A DNA stretch of 64,000 nt from an uncultured Bacteroidales bacterium (GCA_902799685.1 CADCBO010000004.1:1-64000), one strand, 5' to 3'; shown: positions 1 to 9,861, counted from the first letter of the stretch. Notes: generated by a model not told the origin, from the letters alone. Numbers and translations are program-made.

Positions 1-85
1 CTTCGATAACGGTGCATGGAACATTCTTTCCATCAGCACCGAAGACCGATGTCATACCGATCTTTTTTCCTAATAATCCTGGCAT
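1..85 (-). CDS. rplC: 50S ribosomal protein L3 (5' part, cut by window edge)
   Basis: Only the first 28 codons lie in the window; the gene runs off the left edge. Reading leftward from an ATG at 85, the protein begins [15 protein letters not shown] and continues through NVPCTVIE, the standard L3 N-terminus in Bacteroidota. L3 binds 23S rRNA and is an early assembly protein of the large subunit. It follows rpsJ by 52 bases on the same strand, the normal S10-operon order, and should be co-transcribed with the upstream str genes. Confidence 0.95.
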   Translation of the reverse strand, partial: MPGLLGKKIGMTSVFGADGKNVPCTVIE

Positions 86-137
86 TTCAAATATAAATTA
101 AGTTACTGTAAAAAAATTGTTTCACACTCTCTTAAGA

Positions 138-443
138 TCAAACCTTGATCTCTACCTCTACGCCGCTGGGAAGTTCCAGTTTCATCAGTGCGTCAACAGT
201 CTTGGCAGTGGAGCTGTAGATGTCTATCAGTCTCTTGAATGAAGAGAGCTGGAACTGCTCACGTGACTTCTTGTTGACGAATGTTGAACGGTTTACAGTG
301 AAGATACGCTTGTGGGTGGGAAGTGGAATAGGTCCGCTTACGATTGCACCTGTAGCCTTTACTGTCTTTACGATCTTCTCGGCCGACTTGTCAACCAGAT
401 TGTGGTCGTAGGATTTCAGTTTGATTCTGATTTTCTGACTCAT
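138..443 (-). CDS. rpsJ: 30S ribosomal protein S10
   Basis: This 101-residue protein starts [14 protein letters not shown] and contains [14 protein letters not shown], both diagnostic of S10; the length is typical. S10 sits in the head of the small subunit and, in bacteria that have the Nus system, also acts as NusE in antitermination. The gene follows fusA directly on the same strand with about 100 bases between them and precedes rplC. The elongation-factor gene tuf, which many bacteria place between fusA and rpsJ, is absent here. Confidence 0.98.
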   Translation of the reverse strand: MSQKIRIKLKSYDHNLVDKSAEKIVKTVKATGAIVSGPIPLPTHKRIFTVNRSTFVNKKSREQFQLSSFKRLIDIYSSTAKTVDALMKLELPSGVEVEIKV

Positions 444-541
444 TGTTTAAGTTTTAAATTGTTATTATTCATTTTTTGCGGCTCACGATAAGAGTCATTT
501 GCTATCTGAAAGCCGCGTTCTCTCTTATACCTATTATTATA

Positions 542-2659
542 TTATAGAAGTGACACATTTCCACCCTGCTCCTCAACAACCTGACGGGCAAGAGCCTTGG
601 CAACCTCGGCATGACGCTCGTAAGACATTGACGATGTGGCACGGCCGGATGTGATGGTCCTGAGTGCAGTGACATAACCGAACATCTCGGCCAGAGGCAC
701 ATGTGCCTTGACAACCTTGGCACCTGAATGGTTTGTCTCCATTCCCTCAACCTGACCGCGACGCTTGTTAAGGTCACCTATTACATTACCCATGCTCTCC
801 TCGGGTGTTACAACCTCAAGCGACATGATAGGCTCCATAAGAACGGGAGCCGCCTTGACGCATGCGTTACGGAACGCGTTGGTTGCGCAAACCTCGAATG
901 AGAGGGCATCGGAATCAACAGGGTGATACTTGCCGTCCAGAACGGTAACCTTGAGTGAATCCATGGGAGCACCCATAAGCACGCCGTTCTTCATGGCGTT
1001 TGTAAAGCCCTTCTCTATTGCAGGCAGGTAGGTCTTGGGCAGAGCCTCACCCTTGGTGGAATCGATAAACTGGAGACCTCCTTTCCAATCAGGATCGGCA
1101 GGACCTATCTCAACCACAATGCAAGCGTAATGACCCTTACCGCCTGTCTGCTTTTTATACTCTTCACGCAGCTGAACTGTCTGTGAGATGGCCTCCTTGT
1201 AGCTGACCTGGGGACGACCCTGGTTGCACTCAACACCAAACTCACGTTTGAGACGGTCAATGATGATATCCAAATGAAGCTCACCCATACCGGATATCAA
1301 AGTCTGACCCGATTCCTCATCAACCTTTACGGTAAATGTAGGATCCTCTTCAGCCAGACGTGCCAGACCATCTGACAGTTTGCTCATATCCTTCTCGGTC
1401 TTAGGCTCAACAGCTATGCTGATAACCGGCTCCGGGAAATCCATGCTCTCCAACACCAAAGGTGCATCCTCATCACAAAGGGTATCACCGGTACGGATAT
1501 CCTTAAGAGCTACGACAGCACCTATATCACCTGCGCTGACCTCATCAACCTGAATCTGCTTCTTGGAGTACATCTGGAACAGACGGCTTACACGCTCCTT
1601 CTTACCACTGCGGGTGTTGAAGATATAGCTTCCGGCTGTAACCTTACCTGAATATACGCGGAAGAAGATAAGACGTCCTACATAGGGATCGACTGCAATC
1701 TTGAATGCCAGAGCTGCTGTCTTCTCATCAGAGCGGGGGTCACGGTGAGTGGTCTCATCCTCTGAACCGGGCAGGAATCCGTCCACGCCACCGCAATCGA
1801 TGGGTGAAGGAAGGAATGCGCAGACATAGTCAAGCAGAGGCTGAACACCCTTGTTACGGAAAGATGTACCGCATACGACAGGAACCAGCTTCTGAGTGAT
1901 TGTACCCTTACGCACTGCACGGAGAATATCAGCCTCAGTGATGGTAGCAGGATCATCAAGATACTTCTCCATCATTTCGTCATCAAAATCGGCAGCCTTC
2001 TCCAGAAGGTTGTCACGCCACTGCTGCGCTTCGTCCACCTGGTCAGCAGGAATATCCTCAACGGTATATTCTGCACCTAGTGTCTCGTCGCGCCAGTAGA
2101 TGGCCTTCATTCTAATAAGGTCTATGACACCCTTGAAAGACTCCTCCTGACCGATAGGAATCTCTATGGGGCAGGCGTTGGCCTTAAGGATGTTCTGCAT
2201 CTGGGTGATGACTCCAAAGAAGTCAGCACCTGAACGGTCCATCTTGTTGACATAACCCAGACGAGGTACGCCATACTTGCTGGCCTGATGCCATACGGTC
2301 TCTGACTGGGGCTGAACGCCACCTACAGCGCAGAATACTGCAACTGCACCGTCAAGAACGCGGAGTGAACGCTCCACCTCTGCGGTAAAGTCAACATGAC
2401 CCGGAGTATCAATAAGGTTTATTTTGTATGTGTTTTCCTGCCACTTCCAATGAGTGGTTACGGCAGCAGATGTAATTGTAATGCCACGCTCCTGCTCCTG
2501 TACCATCCAGTCCATGGTGGCAGAGCCGTCATGCACCTCACCTATTTTATGAGTGAGGCCTGTATAGTAAAGGATACGCTCAGAAGTCGTAGTCTTACCG
2601 GCATCAATGTGAGCCATGATGCCGATGTTTCTGGTAAGATGTAAATCCTGATCTGACAT
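542..2659 (-). CDS. fusA: Elongation factor G
   Basis: EF-G is the GTPase that drives translocation on the ribosome and, with RRF, ribosome recycling. From the ATG at 2659 the protein has 705 residues, the usual length. The G1 P-loop AHIDAGKTT is at residues 16-24, followed by the G3 motif DTPGHVDF and G4 NKMD; the later EF-G domains are intact (for example [18 protein letters not shown]). An in-frame TTG 9 bases upstream could extend it, but the ATG giving [14 protein letters not shown] is the family start. It lies 9 bases after the rpsG stop, so the two are co-transcribed. Confidence 0.97.
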   Translation of the reverse strand: MSDQDLHLTRNIGIMAHIDAGKTTTSERILYYTGLTHKIGEVHDGSATMDWMVQEQERGITITSAAVTTHWKWQENTYKINLIDTPGHVDFTAEVERSLRVLDGAVAVFCAVGGVQPQSETVWHQASKYGVPRLGYVNKMDRSGADFFGVITQMQNILKANACPIEIPIGQEESFKGVIDLIRMKAIYWRDETLGAEYTVEDIPADQVDEAQQWRDNLLEKAADFDDEMMEKYLDDPATITEADILRAVRKGTITQKLVPVVCGTSFRNKGVQPLLDYVCAFLPSPIDCGGVDGFLPGSEDETTHRDPRSDEKTAALAFKIAVDPYVGRLIFFRVYSGKVTAGSYIFNTRSGKKERVSRLFQMYSKKQIQVDEVSAGDIGAVVALKDIRTGDTLCDEDAPLVLESMDFPEPVISIAVEPKTEKDMSKLSDGLARLAEEDPTFTVKVDEESGQTLISGMGELHLDIIIDRLKREFGVECNQGRPQVSYKEAISQTVQLREEYKKQTGGKGHYACIVVEIGPADPDWKGGLQFIDSTKGEALPKTYLPAIEKGFTNAMKNGVLMGAPMDSLKVTVLDGKYHPVDSDALSFEVCATNAFRNACVKAAPVLMEPIMSLEVVTPEESMGNVIGDLNKRRGQVEGMETNHSGAKVVKAHVPLAEMFGYVTALRTITSGRATSSMSYERHAEVAKALARQVVEEQGGNVSLL

Positions 2660-2668
2660 GCAATACAA

Positions 2669-3145
2669 TTAGAATCTGAAGTGTGCGAAAGCTCTGTTGG
2701 CCTCAGCCATACGATGCATATCCTCCTTACGCTTGAATGCGCCGCCGGTGCTGTTGAATGCGTCAACGATTTCAGCCGACAGTTTGTCAGACATTGACTT
2801 ACCTCCACGTTTGCGGGCGAATGAGATAAGGTTCTTCATAGAAATGGACTCCTTGCGGTCAGCACGGATCTCGGTAGGAACCTGGAAGGTAGCACCACCT
2901 ATACGGCGGGACTTGACCTCAACCTGGGGAGTAATGTTATCAAGAGCCTTCTTCCAAATCTCAAGGGCAGACATCTCCTCATTGGGAAGCTTGGCCTTTA
3001 CCTTGTCCAGACTCTCGTAGAAAATCTCGAATGAAGTGTTCTTCTTGCCATCATACATAAGATGGTTCACGAACTTGGTCACTGCAACGTCGCCGAATAC
3101 GGGATCCGGAAGAATGACGTGCTTTCTCGGTTTTGCTTTTCTCAT
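2669..3145 (-). CDS. rpsG: 30S ribosomal protein S7
   Basis: S7 nucleates assembly of the 30S head and contacts the E site. Using the ATG at 3145 ([19 protein letters not shown]) gives 158 residues, the usual length; the open frame extends 15 codons further upstream with no family support. The conserved block [16 protein letters not shown] and the terminal [10 protein letters not shown] are present. It sits between rpsL and fusA in the classic str order and shares the promoter upstream of rpsL. Confidence 0.97.
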   Translation of the reverse strand: MRKAKPRKHVILPDPVFGDVAVTKFVNHLMYDGKKNTSFEIFYESLDKVKAKLPNEEMSALEIWKKALDNITPQVEVKSRRIGGATFQVPTEIRADRKESISMKNLISFARKRGGKSMSDKLSAEIVDAFNSTGGAFKRKEDMHRMAEANRAFAHFRF

Positions 3146-3249
3146 TTTAAATCTTTTGTTGTGTTCGGGTTGTCGTTTTTGATTCTTCAACGTCCACGCT
3201 TGGACATTTACTCAACCTCAATCTACAGACCAAAACTGTTAATGACTTT

Positions 3250-3633
3250 TTACTTCTTAGCTGCTTTTGGACGTTTAGCACCATACTTGGAACGTCTCTG
3301 GAGACGACCGTTGACACCGGCGGTATCAAGTGTACCGCGGATGATGTGGTAACGTACACCCGGAAGATCCTTTACACGACCGCCGCGTACGAGCACGATT
3401 GAGTGCTCCTGCAGGTTGTGACCCTCACCCGGAATGTAGGAGTTGACCTCCTTCTGGTTGGTAAGACGGACACGTGCAACCTTTCTCATGGCTGAGTTAG
3501 GTTTCTTAGGTGTCGTTGTGTAAACTCTCACGCAAACGCCTCTCCTTTGGGGGCAGGAATCAAGTGCGGGGGACTTACTCTTGTCCTCCAGGACCTGACG
3601 TCCTTTGCGTACTAACTGCTGAATTGTTGGCAT
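3250..3633 (-). CDS. rpsL: 30S ribosomal protein S12
   Basis: S12 lies at the decoding centre and affects accuracy. The 127-residue protein begins [12 protein letters not shown] and holds the conserved loops [10 protein letters not shown] and [13 protein letters not shown]. Both lysines whose substitution commonly gives streptomycin resistance are the wild-type residue, so nothing here predicts ribosomal streptomycin resistance. It is the first gene of the leftward str operon, and a good Bacteroidota promoter lies 58-88 bases upstream. Confidence 0.98.
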   Translation of the reverse strand: MPTIQQLVRKGRQVLEDKSKSPALDSCPQRRGVCVRVYTTTPKKPNSAMRKVARVRLTNQKEVNSYIPGEGHNLQEHSIVLVRGGRVKDLPGVRYHIIRGTLDTAGVNGRLQRRSKYGAKRPKAAKK

Positions 3634-3690
3634 GTTTGTTTGTTTTTAATTATTATATATTAAATAGTAAAAATCCGAAATTTTGGCGTG

Positions 3691-3721
3691 CAAAGATACG
3701 GCTTATATTTTATAATACAAG
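3691..3721 (-). promoter_or_regulatory. Promoter of the str ribosomal operon
   Basis: On the minus strand a -7 box TATCTTTG (3691-3698) is preceded by a -33 box CTTG (3718-3721; consensus TTTG) with 19 bases between. This is the form used by the Bacteroidota primary sigma factor. It lies 58 bases upstream of the rpsL start and is the only such match in the gap. Confidence 0.75.
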
Positions 3722-3760
3722 CGAAAACCCATAGTTTTTGAACTTTTAACGGCAAAAAGG

Positions 3761-3796
3761 CAAAAAAAGAAGGCGGATACCGATGTGGAATCCGCC
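3761..3796 (-). terminator. Rho-independent terminator of the DUF3467 gene
   Basis: Read leftward, GGCGGAT (at 3796-3790) pairs with ATCCGCC (at 3778-3772) around a short loop and is followed by a T-rich run at 3769-3761. It lies 24 bases after the stop of the DUF3467 gene and insulates that gene from the str promoter downstream. Confidence 0.8.
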
Positions 3797-3819
3797 ATAA
3801 AAAAGCAAAAGACATGGAT

Positions 3820-4137
3820 TCAGGCCTCTCCGTGAAAATCAGAGATAGGCGGCATGTATGTTCCTTTCCGGTCCTTCATCTCAATTGTTCCGAAAGCCGC
3901 CTCATATTTTGCAACGTTATCCTGCAAAGCCATAAGCAGACGTTTGGCATGTTCGGGCGACATGATGATGCGGGACTTGACCTGGGCCTTGGCCATACCC
4001 GGAAGAATACTTATAAAATCCATTACAAACTCCGATGACGAATGAGTTATCATGGCAAGGTTTGAATATACACCCTGTGCCGTCTCCTCCTTAAGCTCTA
4101 TCTGGAGTTGTTTCTGTCCGTTTCCGTTCTGTTCCAT
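3820..4137 (-). CDS. DUF3467 family protein
   Basis: This 105-residue protein matches the small DUF3467 family, which is common in Bacteroidota and of unknown function. Visible family features are the N-terminal QLQIELKEETAQGVYSNL, the central HSSSEFVMDF and the IIMSPEHAKRLLMAL segment, ending with a conserved YMPPI-like tail. There is no signal peptide or membrane segment, so it should be cytosolic. It is a single-gene unit with its own promoter (4174-4205) and terminator. Placement next to rpsL may hint at a housekeeping role, but that is inference. Confidence 0.85.
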   Translation of the reverse strand: MEQNGNGQKQLQIELKEETAQGVYSNLAMITHSSSEFVMDFISILPGMAKAQVKSRIIMSPEHAKRLLMALQDNVAKYEAAFGTIEMKDRKGTYMPPISDFHGEA

Positions 4138-4173
4138 AATCGTTTATATACATTAAATGGTAATCTTTGACTG

Positions 4174-4205
4174 CAAATATAACACCTGGCGGAAAAAACT
4201 GCAAA
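4174..4205 (-). promoter_or_regulatory. Promoter of the DUF3467 gene
   Basis: On the minus strand -33 TTTG (4202-4205) and -7 TATATTTG (4174-4181) are separated by exactly 20 bases, a full consensus match. The predicted leader is about 33 bases. Confidence 0.8.
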
Positions 4206-4343
4206 TATCTTATCTGCAAATCCGGTACGGCAATGTCCGCCGACAACCTGAAGGATGCATGAATATGGTAAATTTTTCTTACATATATAAAAAGCTGCCA
4301 TCATCAGTTAACAAACTGCAATTGAACAAATATCGCATTTTAG

Positions 4344-4374
4344 GTTGTCATTTCTGCACAATTCATTATATTTG
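4344..4374 (+). promoter_or_regulatory. Promoter of the sugar symporter gene
   Basis: A -7 box TATATTTG (4367-4374) fits the TAnnTTTG consensus; GTTG at 4344-4347 is a one-mismatch -33 box at 19-base spacing. The start codon is at 4464, leaving a leader of about 85 bases. Confidence 0.6.
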
Positions 4375-4463
4375 CCTTGCATAGTCCTGATTCAACATTT
4401 CAGGTCTTGCCCACAAACGGCTAAAGGACTTAATTCAGACTAACATAACATTAACTTTTTTCT

Positions 4464-5912
4464 ATGAGCAATTACAAAGAGACAGGCAGTAAAGCCTACC
4501 TTTACGGTATCTGCGCAGTAGCTGTAATAGGCGGTCTGCTGTTCGGATATGACACCGCAGTCATATCGGGTGCCGAGCAGGCATTGCAGAAATTCTTCGT
4601 GAGCGGACTCGGTGATTACTACACCACAGGCCTTCATGGCTTTGTCACATCGTCGGCATTGATAGGATGCATAATCGGAGGCTTGATTTCAGGAATAATG
4701 GCCACCAGACTGGGACGTAGGAATGCATTGATATTCGCGTCTGTACTGTTCTTCCTTTCAGCCCTGGGCAGCTATATGCCCGAGTTCCTGTTCCGTCCCA
4801 ATTTTGAGTTCTTCCAGCCCGGCGAGGCTACCAAGGGACTCATGTGGGCGTTCATTCTGTACCGCATCCTTGGAGGTATCGGCGTAGGTATGGCATCAGC
4901 CATCTGCCCCATGTACATAGCGGAGGTGGCACCCGCGCAGATACGCGGTACACTGGTGTCATGCAACCAGTTTGCCATCATCTTCGGCCAGTTGGTAGTT
5001 TACGCCATCAACACGCTGATACGCAGCGGACTTGCCGACACTCCTGAACTTATACAGGCTGCCATGGTCAACATCGGCTGGCGCAAGATGTTCGTGAGCG
5101 AGGCCTTCCCGGCAGGCGCATTCGGACTGCTTCTGCTACTCGTTCCAAAGACCCCGCGTTACCTTGTCATGCGTGGCAATACCCAAAAGGCAATGGAGGT
5201 TCTTACCCGCATAAACGGTGAAGGACGTGCCCAGGAGATCCTTCAGGAGATCAAGGAAACCCTGGTAGAGAAAAAGGAGAAACTGTTCTCATACGGTATT
5301 CTGGTCATTGTAGTTGGTGTACTGCTCTCATTCTTCCAGCAGGCAGTAGGCATCAACGTGGTACTCTACTACGCTCCGCGCATATTCCAGAACATGGGTT
5401 CAAGCGGCGATGCAGCTATGCTTCAGACAGTTGTCATGGGCGTAGTCAACATCATATTCACTGTCGTTGCCATACTTACCGTTGACAAGTGGGGACGCAG
5501 GCCCTTGCTTATCATAGGCTCAATTGGTATGGCCATAGGTATGATTGCGCTGAGCATCCTGTCATTCTGCAATGTAATAGGAGTAACCGCACTTGTATTC
5601 ATCATCATCTACACCGCATCATTCATGATGTCATGGGGTCCCATCTGCTGGGTGCTCATTTCCGAGATATTCCCCAACACAATCCGAGGCAATGCGGTGG
5701 CTGTTGCTGTGGCAGCACAGTGGATATCAAACTATATCATATCATCCACATTCCCGTCACTATGCGAGTGGAGCATAGGCGGTACATACCTGATTTATGC
5801 AGGATTCTCAATCCTCTCGGCCCTGTTCGTACTCAGAATGGTACCGGAGACCAAGGGCAAGACACTGGAGGAGATGAGCGCTCTGTGGCGTGGCAAGATG
5901 AAGAAGAATTGA
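4464..5912 (+). CDS. xylE: Sugar porter family MFS symporter (XylE-like)
   Basis: The 482-residue protein is a 12-helix major-facilitator transporter of the sugar porter family. It has GLLFGYDTAVISG in helix 1, GRRNAL after helix 2, QQAVGINVVLYYAP in helix 7 (the residues that hold the sugar in XylE), the WGPICWVLISEIFP segment of helix 10 and PETKGKTLEEM at the C-terminus. The usual PESPR loop motif is PKTPR here. Xylose:H+ symport is the best guess; glucose, galactose or arabinose cannot be excluded. It stands alone, with no pentose catabolic genes beside it. The stop codon TGA is formed inside the repeat that begins at 5907. Confidence 0.85.
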   Translation: MSNYKETGSKAYLYGICAVAVIGGLLFGYDTAVISGAEQALQKFFVSGLGDYYTTGLHGFVTSSALIGCIIGGLISGIMATRLGRRNALIFASVLFFLSALGSYMPEFLFRPNFEFFQPGEATKGLMWAFILYRILGGIGVGMASAICPMYIAEVAPAQIRGTLVSCNQFAIIFGQLVVYAINTLIRSGLADTPELIQAAMVNIGWRKMFVSEAFPAGAFGLLLLLVPKTPRYLVMRGNTQKAMEVLTRINGEGRAQEILQEIKETLVEKKEKLFSYGILVIVVGVLLSFFQQAVGINVVLYYAPRIFQNMGSSGDAAMLQTVVMGVVNIIFTVVAILTVDKWGRRPLLIIGSIGMAIGMIALSILSFCNVIGVTALVFIIIYTASFMMSWGPICWVLISEIFPNTIRGNAVAVAVAAQWISNYIISSTFPSLCEWSIGGTYLIYAGFSILSALFVLRMVPETKGKTLEEMSALWRGKMKKN

Positions 5913-6028
5913 GAATTGAGAATTGAGAATTGAAAATTGAGAATTAATACGCAGAACCTGCGTAAAGCCCGCGACATGAAAAAGGCCTGCATCAGCAAGC
6001 CTTTTTCTAATTCTCAATTCTCAATTCA
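5907..6028. repeat. Terminator-bearing dispersed repeat, copy 1
   Basis: A left arm of about five head-to-tail 7-base units (TTGAGAA, one variant TTGAAAA) runs to about 5945. Then come a short palindrome TACGCAG-AAC-CTGCGTA, the core CCCGCGACAT, a terminator hairpin and a right arm of inverted units (TTCTCAA) ending near 6027. The same layout recurs inverted at 17864-18003. The stop codon of the symporter gene lies inside the left arm, and the asd stop lies within a few bases of the right arm. Confidence 0.8.
5979..6006. terminator. Bidirectional terminator between symporter and asd
   Basis: AAAAAGGC and GCCTTTTT flank a 12-base loop region containing a further GC/GC pair. T-runs on both strands make it suitable for stopping both convergent genes. 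It forms the centre of the dispersed repeat. Confidence 0.7.
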
Positions 6029-7039
6029 TCATTTTACCACTCCCTGCTTGATCAGATACTCGGCTATCTGGACGGCATTAAGGGCAGCACCCTTGCGAAT
6101 CTGGTCTCCCACAATCCAGAAGCACATCACATTGGGATTGGCAATGTCCTTGCGGATACGTCCCACATAAACCGGGTCAGTACCTGCCAGGAACAAAGGC
6201 ATGGGATATTCCTTCTTAGACGGATCATCCATCAGCACAAGACCCTCACCGTTCTTTACTGCCTCACGGAACGCCTCAACCGATACAGGCTGCTCGGTCT
6301 CCGCCCAGATGGCCTCTGAGTGGCAACGCAGAGCGGGAACGCGCACGCATGTGGCACTGCACTTTATATCGTTGTGGAACATCTTGCGGGTCTCATAGAA
6401 CATCTTCTCCTCCTCCTTGGTATATCCGCTCTCCTTGAAAACATCGATATGAGGAATCAGGTTGAAAGCAAGTTGATAGGCAAACTTGTTGACGGTCACC
6501 TCCTCACCTGCCAGAGCCTGACGGTACTGCTGCTCAAGCTCTGCCATTGCAGCTGCACCTGCACCGCTGGCAGCCTGATAGGTTGAAACCTGAACGTTCT
6601 TGACGGGAGAAAGGTCATTCAGGACCTTAAGCGCCACAATCATCATGATTGTAGAACAGTTAGGATTGGCAATGATACCTTTGGGGCGAACCAGGGCATC
6701 CTCAGGGTTAACCTCGGGGACAACCAGAGGAACCTGCGGATCCATACGGAAAGCGCTTGAGTTATCGATCATTATTGCGCCGTACTTGGTGATGGTCTCG
6801 GCGAATTCCTCGGAGGTACTGCCACCGGCCGATACGAACGCGATGTCTATTCCCTTGAAATCATCATTATGCTGGAGCAACTTGACCTGAATCTTCTTAC
6901 CGCCATAGGTGTAATAAGATCCGGCACTGCGGGATGACCCGAACAAAACCAACTCATCGAGCGGGAAATTACGCTCTTCCAGCACGCGCAGGAACTCCTG
7001 TCCTACAGCTCCGCTGGCTCCAACAATTGCTACTCGCAT
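6029..7039 (-). CDS. asd: Aspartate-semialdehyde dehydrogenase
   Basis: It reduces L-aspartyl-4-phosphate to the semialdehyde with NADPH, the branch point to lysine/diaminopimelate, threonine and methionine. The 336-residue protein has the nucleotide-binding GASGAVG at residues 7-13, the catalytic cysteine C128 in NPNCST and the substrate-binding [10 protein letters not shown] segment. Length and motifs are normal. It is a single gene; a -7 box TAATTTTG lies on the minus strand at 7074-7081, about 35 bases upstream. Together with ddh (47257-48156) it supplies diaminopimelate for the cell wall. Confidence 0.96.
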   Translation of the reverse strand: MRVAIVGASGAVGQEFLRVLEERNFPLDELVLFGSSRSAGSYYTYGGKKIQVKLLQHNDDFKGIDIAFVSAGGSTSEEFAETITKYGAIMIDNSSAFRMDPQVPLVVPEVNPEDALVRPKGIIANPNCSTIMMIVALKVLNDLSPVKNVQVSTYQAASGAGAAAMAELEQQYRQALAGEEVTVNKFAYQLAFNLIPHIDVFKESGYTKEEEKMFYETRKMFHNDIKCSATCVRVPALRCHSEAIWAETEQPVSVEAFREAVKNGEGLVLMDDPSKKEYPMPLFLAGTDPVYVGRIRKDIANPNVMCFWIVGDQIRKGAALNAVQIAEYLIKQGVVK

Positions 7040-7190
7040 AGGATTATTTGTTTTAGTTTGAATAATTCGGGCGCAAAATTAGTGTTTCCTTACAAAATTG
7101 AGTGAGCAAAAAGCATAAAAACTCAAAACAAAGAGTCAAAATAAGACGAAACCGTATATTTTTGCATCATAAATAAGAATCCTTAAGGAA

Positions 7191-7844
7191 ATGATTGAAC
7201 TGGACAACATAACAAAAAGTTTCGGCAACCTGAAAGTGCTCAAAGGAATAAGCCTGAAAGTTGAAAAGGGAGAGGTAATAAGCATAACCGGCCCCAGTGG
7301 CGCCGGCAAGACCACCCTACTCCAGATCATGGGCTCACTGGACAAACCGGACAGCGGCCGTGTACTCTATGGCAGCCAGGACATCACCGGCATGAACGAG
7401 AAAGAGCTGTCGGCATTCAGGTGCAGGCATATAGGTTTTGTATTCCAGTTCCATCAGCTGTTGCCGGAATTCACGGCATTGGAGAATATTACAATACCAA
7501 TGCTTATCGGCGGACAGAACATGCGCCAGGCAACCGCAAGAGCCAAGGAACTGTTGGATCTTATGGGATTGTCTGACAGGGCTGAGCACAAACCGGCACA
7601 ACTGTCAGGCGGTGAGAAACAAAGGATAGCGGTAGCTCGCGCATTGGCCAACCAACCGGATGTGATTCTGGCCGACGAGCCATCGGGAAGTCTTGACACC
7701 AAAAACAAGGAGGAACTGCACAGACTGTTCTTCAATCTACGTGACCAGCTGGGACAGACATTCGTGATAGTGACGCATGACGAATCGCTTGCCGCCATGA
7801 CTGACCGCACAATACACCTGCTTGACGGAGCAATTTCCCGTTGA
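7191..7844 (+). CDS. ABC transporter ATP-binding protein, LolD-like
   Basis: The 217-residue ATPase has Walker [10 protein letters not shown] (34-42), the Q-loop glutamine at 86, the signature LSGGE (138-142), Walker B VILADE (158-163) and a switch histidine in VTHDE. Sequence and length match the LolD/MacB-type ATPases that power lipoprotein release or efflux from the inner membrane. No permease lies beside it, so its partner must be elsewhere. LolD is the most likely identity because Bacteroidota often keep a lone lolD. A -7 box TATTTTTG lies at 7157-7164. Its stop abuts the stop of the convergent lipoprotein gene with no gap. Confidence 0.8.
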   Translation: MIELDNITKSFGNLKVLKGISLKVEKGEVISITGPSGAGKTTLLQIMGSLDKPDSGRVLYGSQDITGMNEKELSAFRCRHIGFVFQFHQLLPEFTALENITIPMLIGGQNMRQATARAKELLDLMGLSDRAEHKPAQLSGGEKQRIAVARALANQPDVILADEPSGSLDTKNKEELHRLFFNLRDQLGQTFVIVTHDESLAAMTDRTIHLLDGAISR

Positions 7845-8273
7845 CTACCATCTGGTCAGTTCCAGGACCGTCTTGTTACCGGTAAGTTTCATATTACTAC
7901 GGTTAAGTTCCGTAACCTGGAAGGTGGACACCAAAGTATCCATACCCATCATCCTTAGGCCATCCATAATGACAAGCCAATCGGAATACATGGAGAAATC
8001 AAAGACCAGGACATCGCCGCTGTCCTTGAGTATTCCTATTGCCTTGAACTCGCTGTTCTGGTTCTCTATCTCCACCAGGTCACGTGAAAAGCTGAACCAC
8101 AAACCGGACTTGTTTTCCTTCTCACATGGATTGCCCAGAAAATCCTTACCGTCAATATACTCCACACTGTCCAGACGCCACAGGAAATCAAGCCTGTCAT
8201 TATGAAACACATTCTCACATGACATGACAGGCAGCAGACAAGCCAGGATCAGGATAACACGCAACCGTTTCAT
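7845..8273 (-). CDS. Lipocalin-like lipoprotein, function unknown
   Basis: From the ATG at 8273 the protein has 142 residues with a lipoprotein signal (MKRLRVILILACLLPVMSC) and a mature N-terminus CENVF. The body (LDFLWRLDSVEYIDG, then short beta-rich stretches) resembles the small lipocalin-like lipoproteins of Bacteroidales, but the match is weak. The start overlaps the stop of the upstream Wzi-family gene as ATGA, so translation is probably coupled; an in-frame start 12 bases earlier is possible but fits the signal peptide less well. It may assist the outer-membrane partner encoded before it; that is inference. Confidence 0.65.
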   Translation of the reverse strand: MKRLRVILILACLLPVMSCENVFHNDRLDFLWRLDSVEYIDGKDFLGNPCEKENKSGLWFSFSRDLVEIENQNSEFKAIGILKDSGDVLVFDFSMYSDWLVIMDGLRMMGMDTLVSTFQVTELNRSNMKLTGNKTVLELTRW

Positions 8274-9832
8274 AATATTCTCCATGATTTGGAAACCGTA
8301 AACAATACTCCGGTATTATTCCCGGTCATATCACCGTCGTTAAGATCAAATCCCATGGACATCCCCACCTTCCAGCCATTTATATCGCCAAACCGGTACG
8401 CCCCCTCCAGCAGGCATGAGGTCACCTTCTGTTTCTCATTTAAAGCGGCCTCATATGTCCCCCAATGCACGGTACTTGTAAACAAAGCCCTGTAATCCCA
8501 ACGGTCACCGGCCACACCTTCAACACCCAGATGATACATCAGAACACGGTTACTGCGAAAGCACTGATTACCATCTCTGTTGTATATAGGCGACAGGAGC
8601 ACAGGGTTACCAATGGCATAACCTGCCATACTATATGAATCGTACAGCTGGTGGTTATACATGTCGTCACGTCCGTCAACCGATTCCTGGACCGGAAAAA
8701 CCAGGTCCCTTCTTATAGGACCGCACTGACCTCGCGTGTTCAGCACTTCAATTACCACATTGCTTACGGAGAAGCCATGAGGCAGTTTGAATTCAAGTCC
8801 GTATAAACCGTCAAACCAGTTCCGGCGGAAGCCATAGAACACAAAATCATTGTTGCCGTCCATATCACTTTTGTATTCTATCCCAAGCATGCTGGAATGA
8901 TCCTCATAAAAGTGCTCATAATATGCCCTGACGCCCCAGTCATGGCCAAAATAATCGAATGAAAGATGCCAACTGCCCAATACATTCCCGTTCTCTTTAC
9001 CCTGACTGCCTGCGTCATTAAACGGCAAAAAGGCTGTAAAATAAGCATTAGGACCGGATGGGAGCCTGTACTCTTCAAGTATCTCCATGGAATTGAGCTG
9101 CCTGTTATGCAATACGCCTCCGAACATGGCATACATCTCAAGCCCCACCGTGGCCTGAAACGGGAAACGGTCCGAATCACCGAACCTGAGAAAAAAATCT
9201 TTGCTGTGGAACAGTATCCCATCCGTATAAGGCCCCGTCACGGCTACACTTTCTGACTGGCTCCTGCGCCATTTGTCATCGGTGAACCGGCCATATCCCA
9301 TACTGGCCTTTACCGAGAACCAGTCTCCCAACACGCGGATGCGTGTAAAATCCTTTGTTCCCAAACGCACCTGTGGTATAGGCTGGCTGTTTCCGGACCA
9401 TGTCAAACCGCCGCTGCTAATCCTGTGATTCTTGAGTTCACCCCAACGTTCCTTCATGCCTGCAGACAGTTCAAACCATCGGTAATCCAGATCAACATAA
9501 AGCTGATGCAGGAAAATAGCTGAACGCAATCCGGCCCCTATGCCAATATCCGCCCCATAGTCCAGACCTAATCCGGAAGGCATCTGCATTCCACCCAGAA
9601 CGGCAAGATGCATATAACCGTTGTCCTTTCTGACAGACGGAAGCCCCTGCCGGTTCGAAGTATGCCAGAACGGGGCAAAATCACCATTCCCCACCATGCC
9701 CACAGTCTCAATGCCATATACAAGACTGTGCTTTACCCCGGCATTGGACACAGGATCCTGTGCCCGGAGAGAGACCGTAGCCAGAACAAAACAAAGCAAG
9801 ACAGGAATCAGTCTGATGACAGTTTTTTTCAT
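8270..9832 (-). CDS. Capsule assembly Wzi family outer-membrane protein
   Basis: The 520-residue protein starts at the ATG at 9832 with signal peptide MKKTVIRLIPVLLCFVLATV ending near LRAQ. The open frame upstream of this ATG is not supported by the signal peptide. The body is a long series of aromatic-rich amphipathic strands (for example GLDYGADIGIGAGLRSAIF, YVDLDYRWFELSAGMKERWG) and ends in VSKSWRIL, as expected of an outer-membrane barrel. The pattern fits the Wzi family, whose E. coli member helps anchor capsule at the surface. No capsule genes are adjacent, so a role in capsule is inferred from family only. Confidence 0.75.
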   Translation of the reverse strand: MKKTVIRLIPVLLCFVLATVSLRAQDPVSNAGVKHSLVYGIETVGMVGNGDFAPFWHTSNRQGLPSVRKDNGYMHLAVLGGMQMPSGLGLDYGADIGIGAGLRSAIFLHQLYVDLDYRWFELSAGMKERWGELKNHRISSGGLTWSGNSQPIPQVRLGTKDFTRIRVLGDWFSVKASMGYGRFTDDKWRRSQSESVAVTGPYTDGILFHSKDFFLRFGDSDRFPFQATVGLEMYAMFGGVLHNRQLNSMEILEEYRLPSGPNAYFTAFLPFNDAGSQGKENGNVLGSWHLSFDYFGHDWGVRAYYEHFYEDHSSMLGIEYKSDMDGNNDFVFYGFRRNWFDGLYGLEFKLPHGFSVSNVVIEVLNTRGQCGPIRRDLVFPVQESVDGRDDMYNHQLYDSYSMAGYAIGNPVLLSPIYNRDGNQCFRSNRVLMYHLGVEGVAGDRWDYRALFTSTVHWGTYEAALNEKQKVTSCLLEGAYRFGDINGWKVGMSMGFDLNDGDMTGNNTGVLFTVSKSWRIL

Positions 9833-9861
9833 GCCGTTTGTGGAAATACCATTTGATGACG

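Larger units (their letters stand above)
4138..4463. other. Divergent intergenic region, 326 bases
   Basis: The gap between the DUF3467 gene and the sugar symporter is AT-rich and holds the two divergent promoters listed separately (4174-4205 leftward, 4344-4374 rightward). I find no credible coding frame or RNA gene in it. The roughly 85-base leader of the symporter gene has no strong hairpin that I can see. Confidence 0.6.

Noticed and set aside
3250-3633. Possible streptomycin-resistance change in S12
   Set aside because: The two key lysines (in [10 protein letters not shown] and GGRVKDLPG) are wild type.
7845-9832. Wzi-family gene and lipoprotein as part of a capsule cluster
   Set aside because: No glycosyltransferases, flippase or polymerase genes are nearby; only family similarity supports a capsule role.
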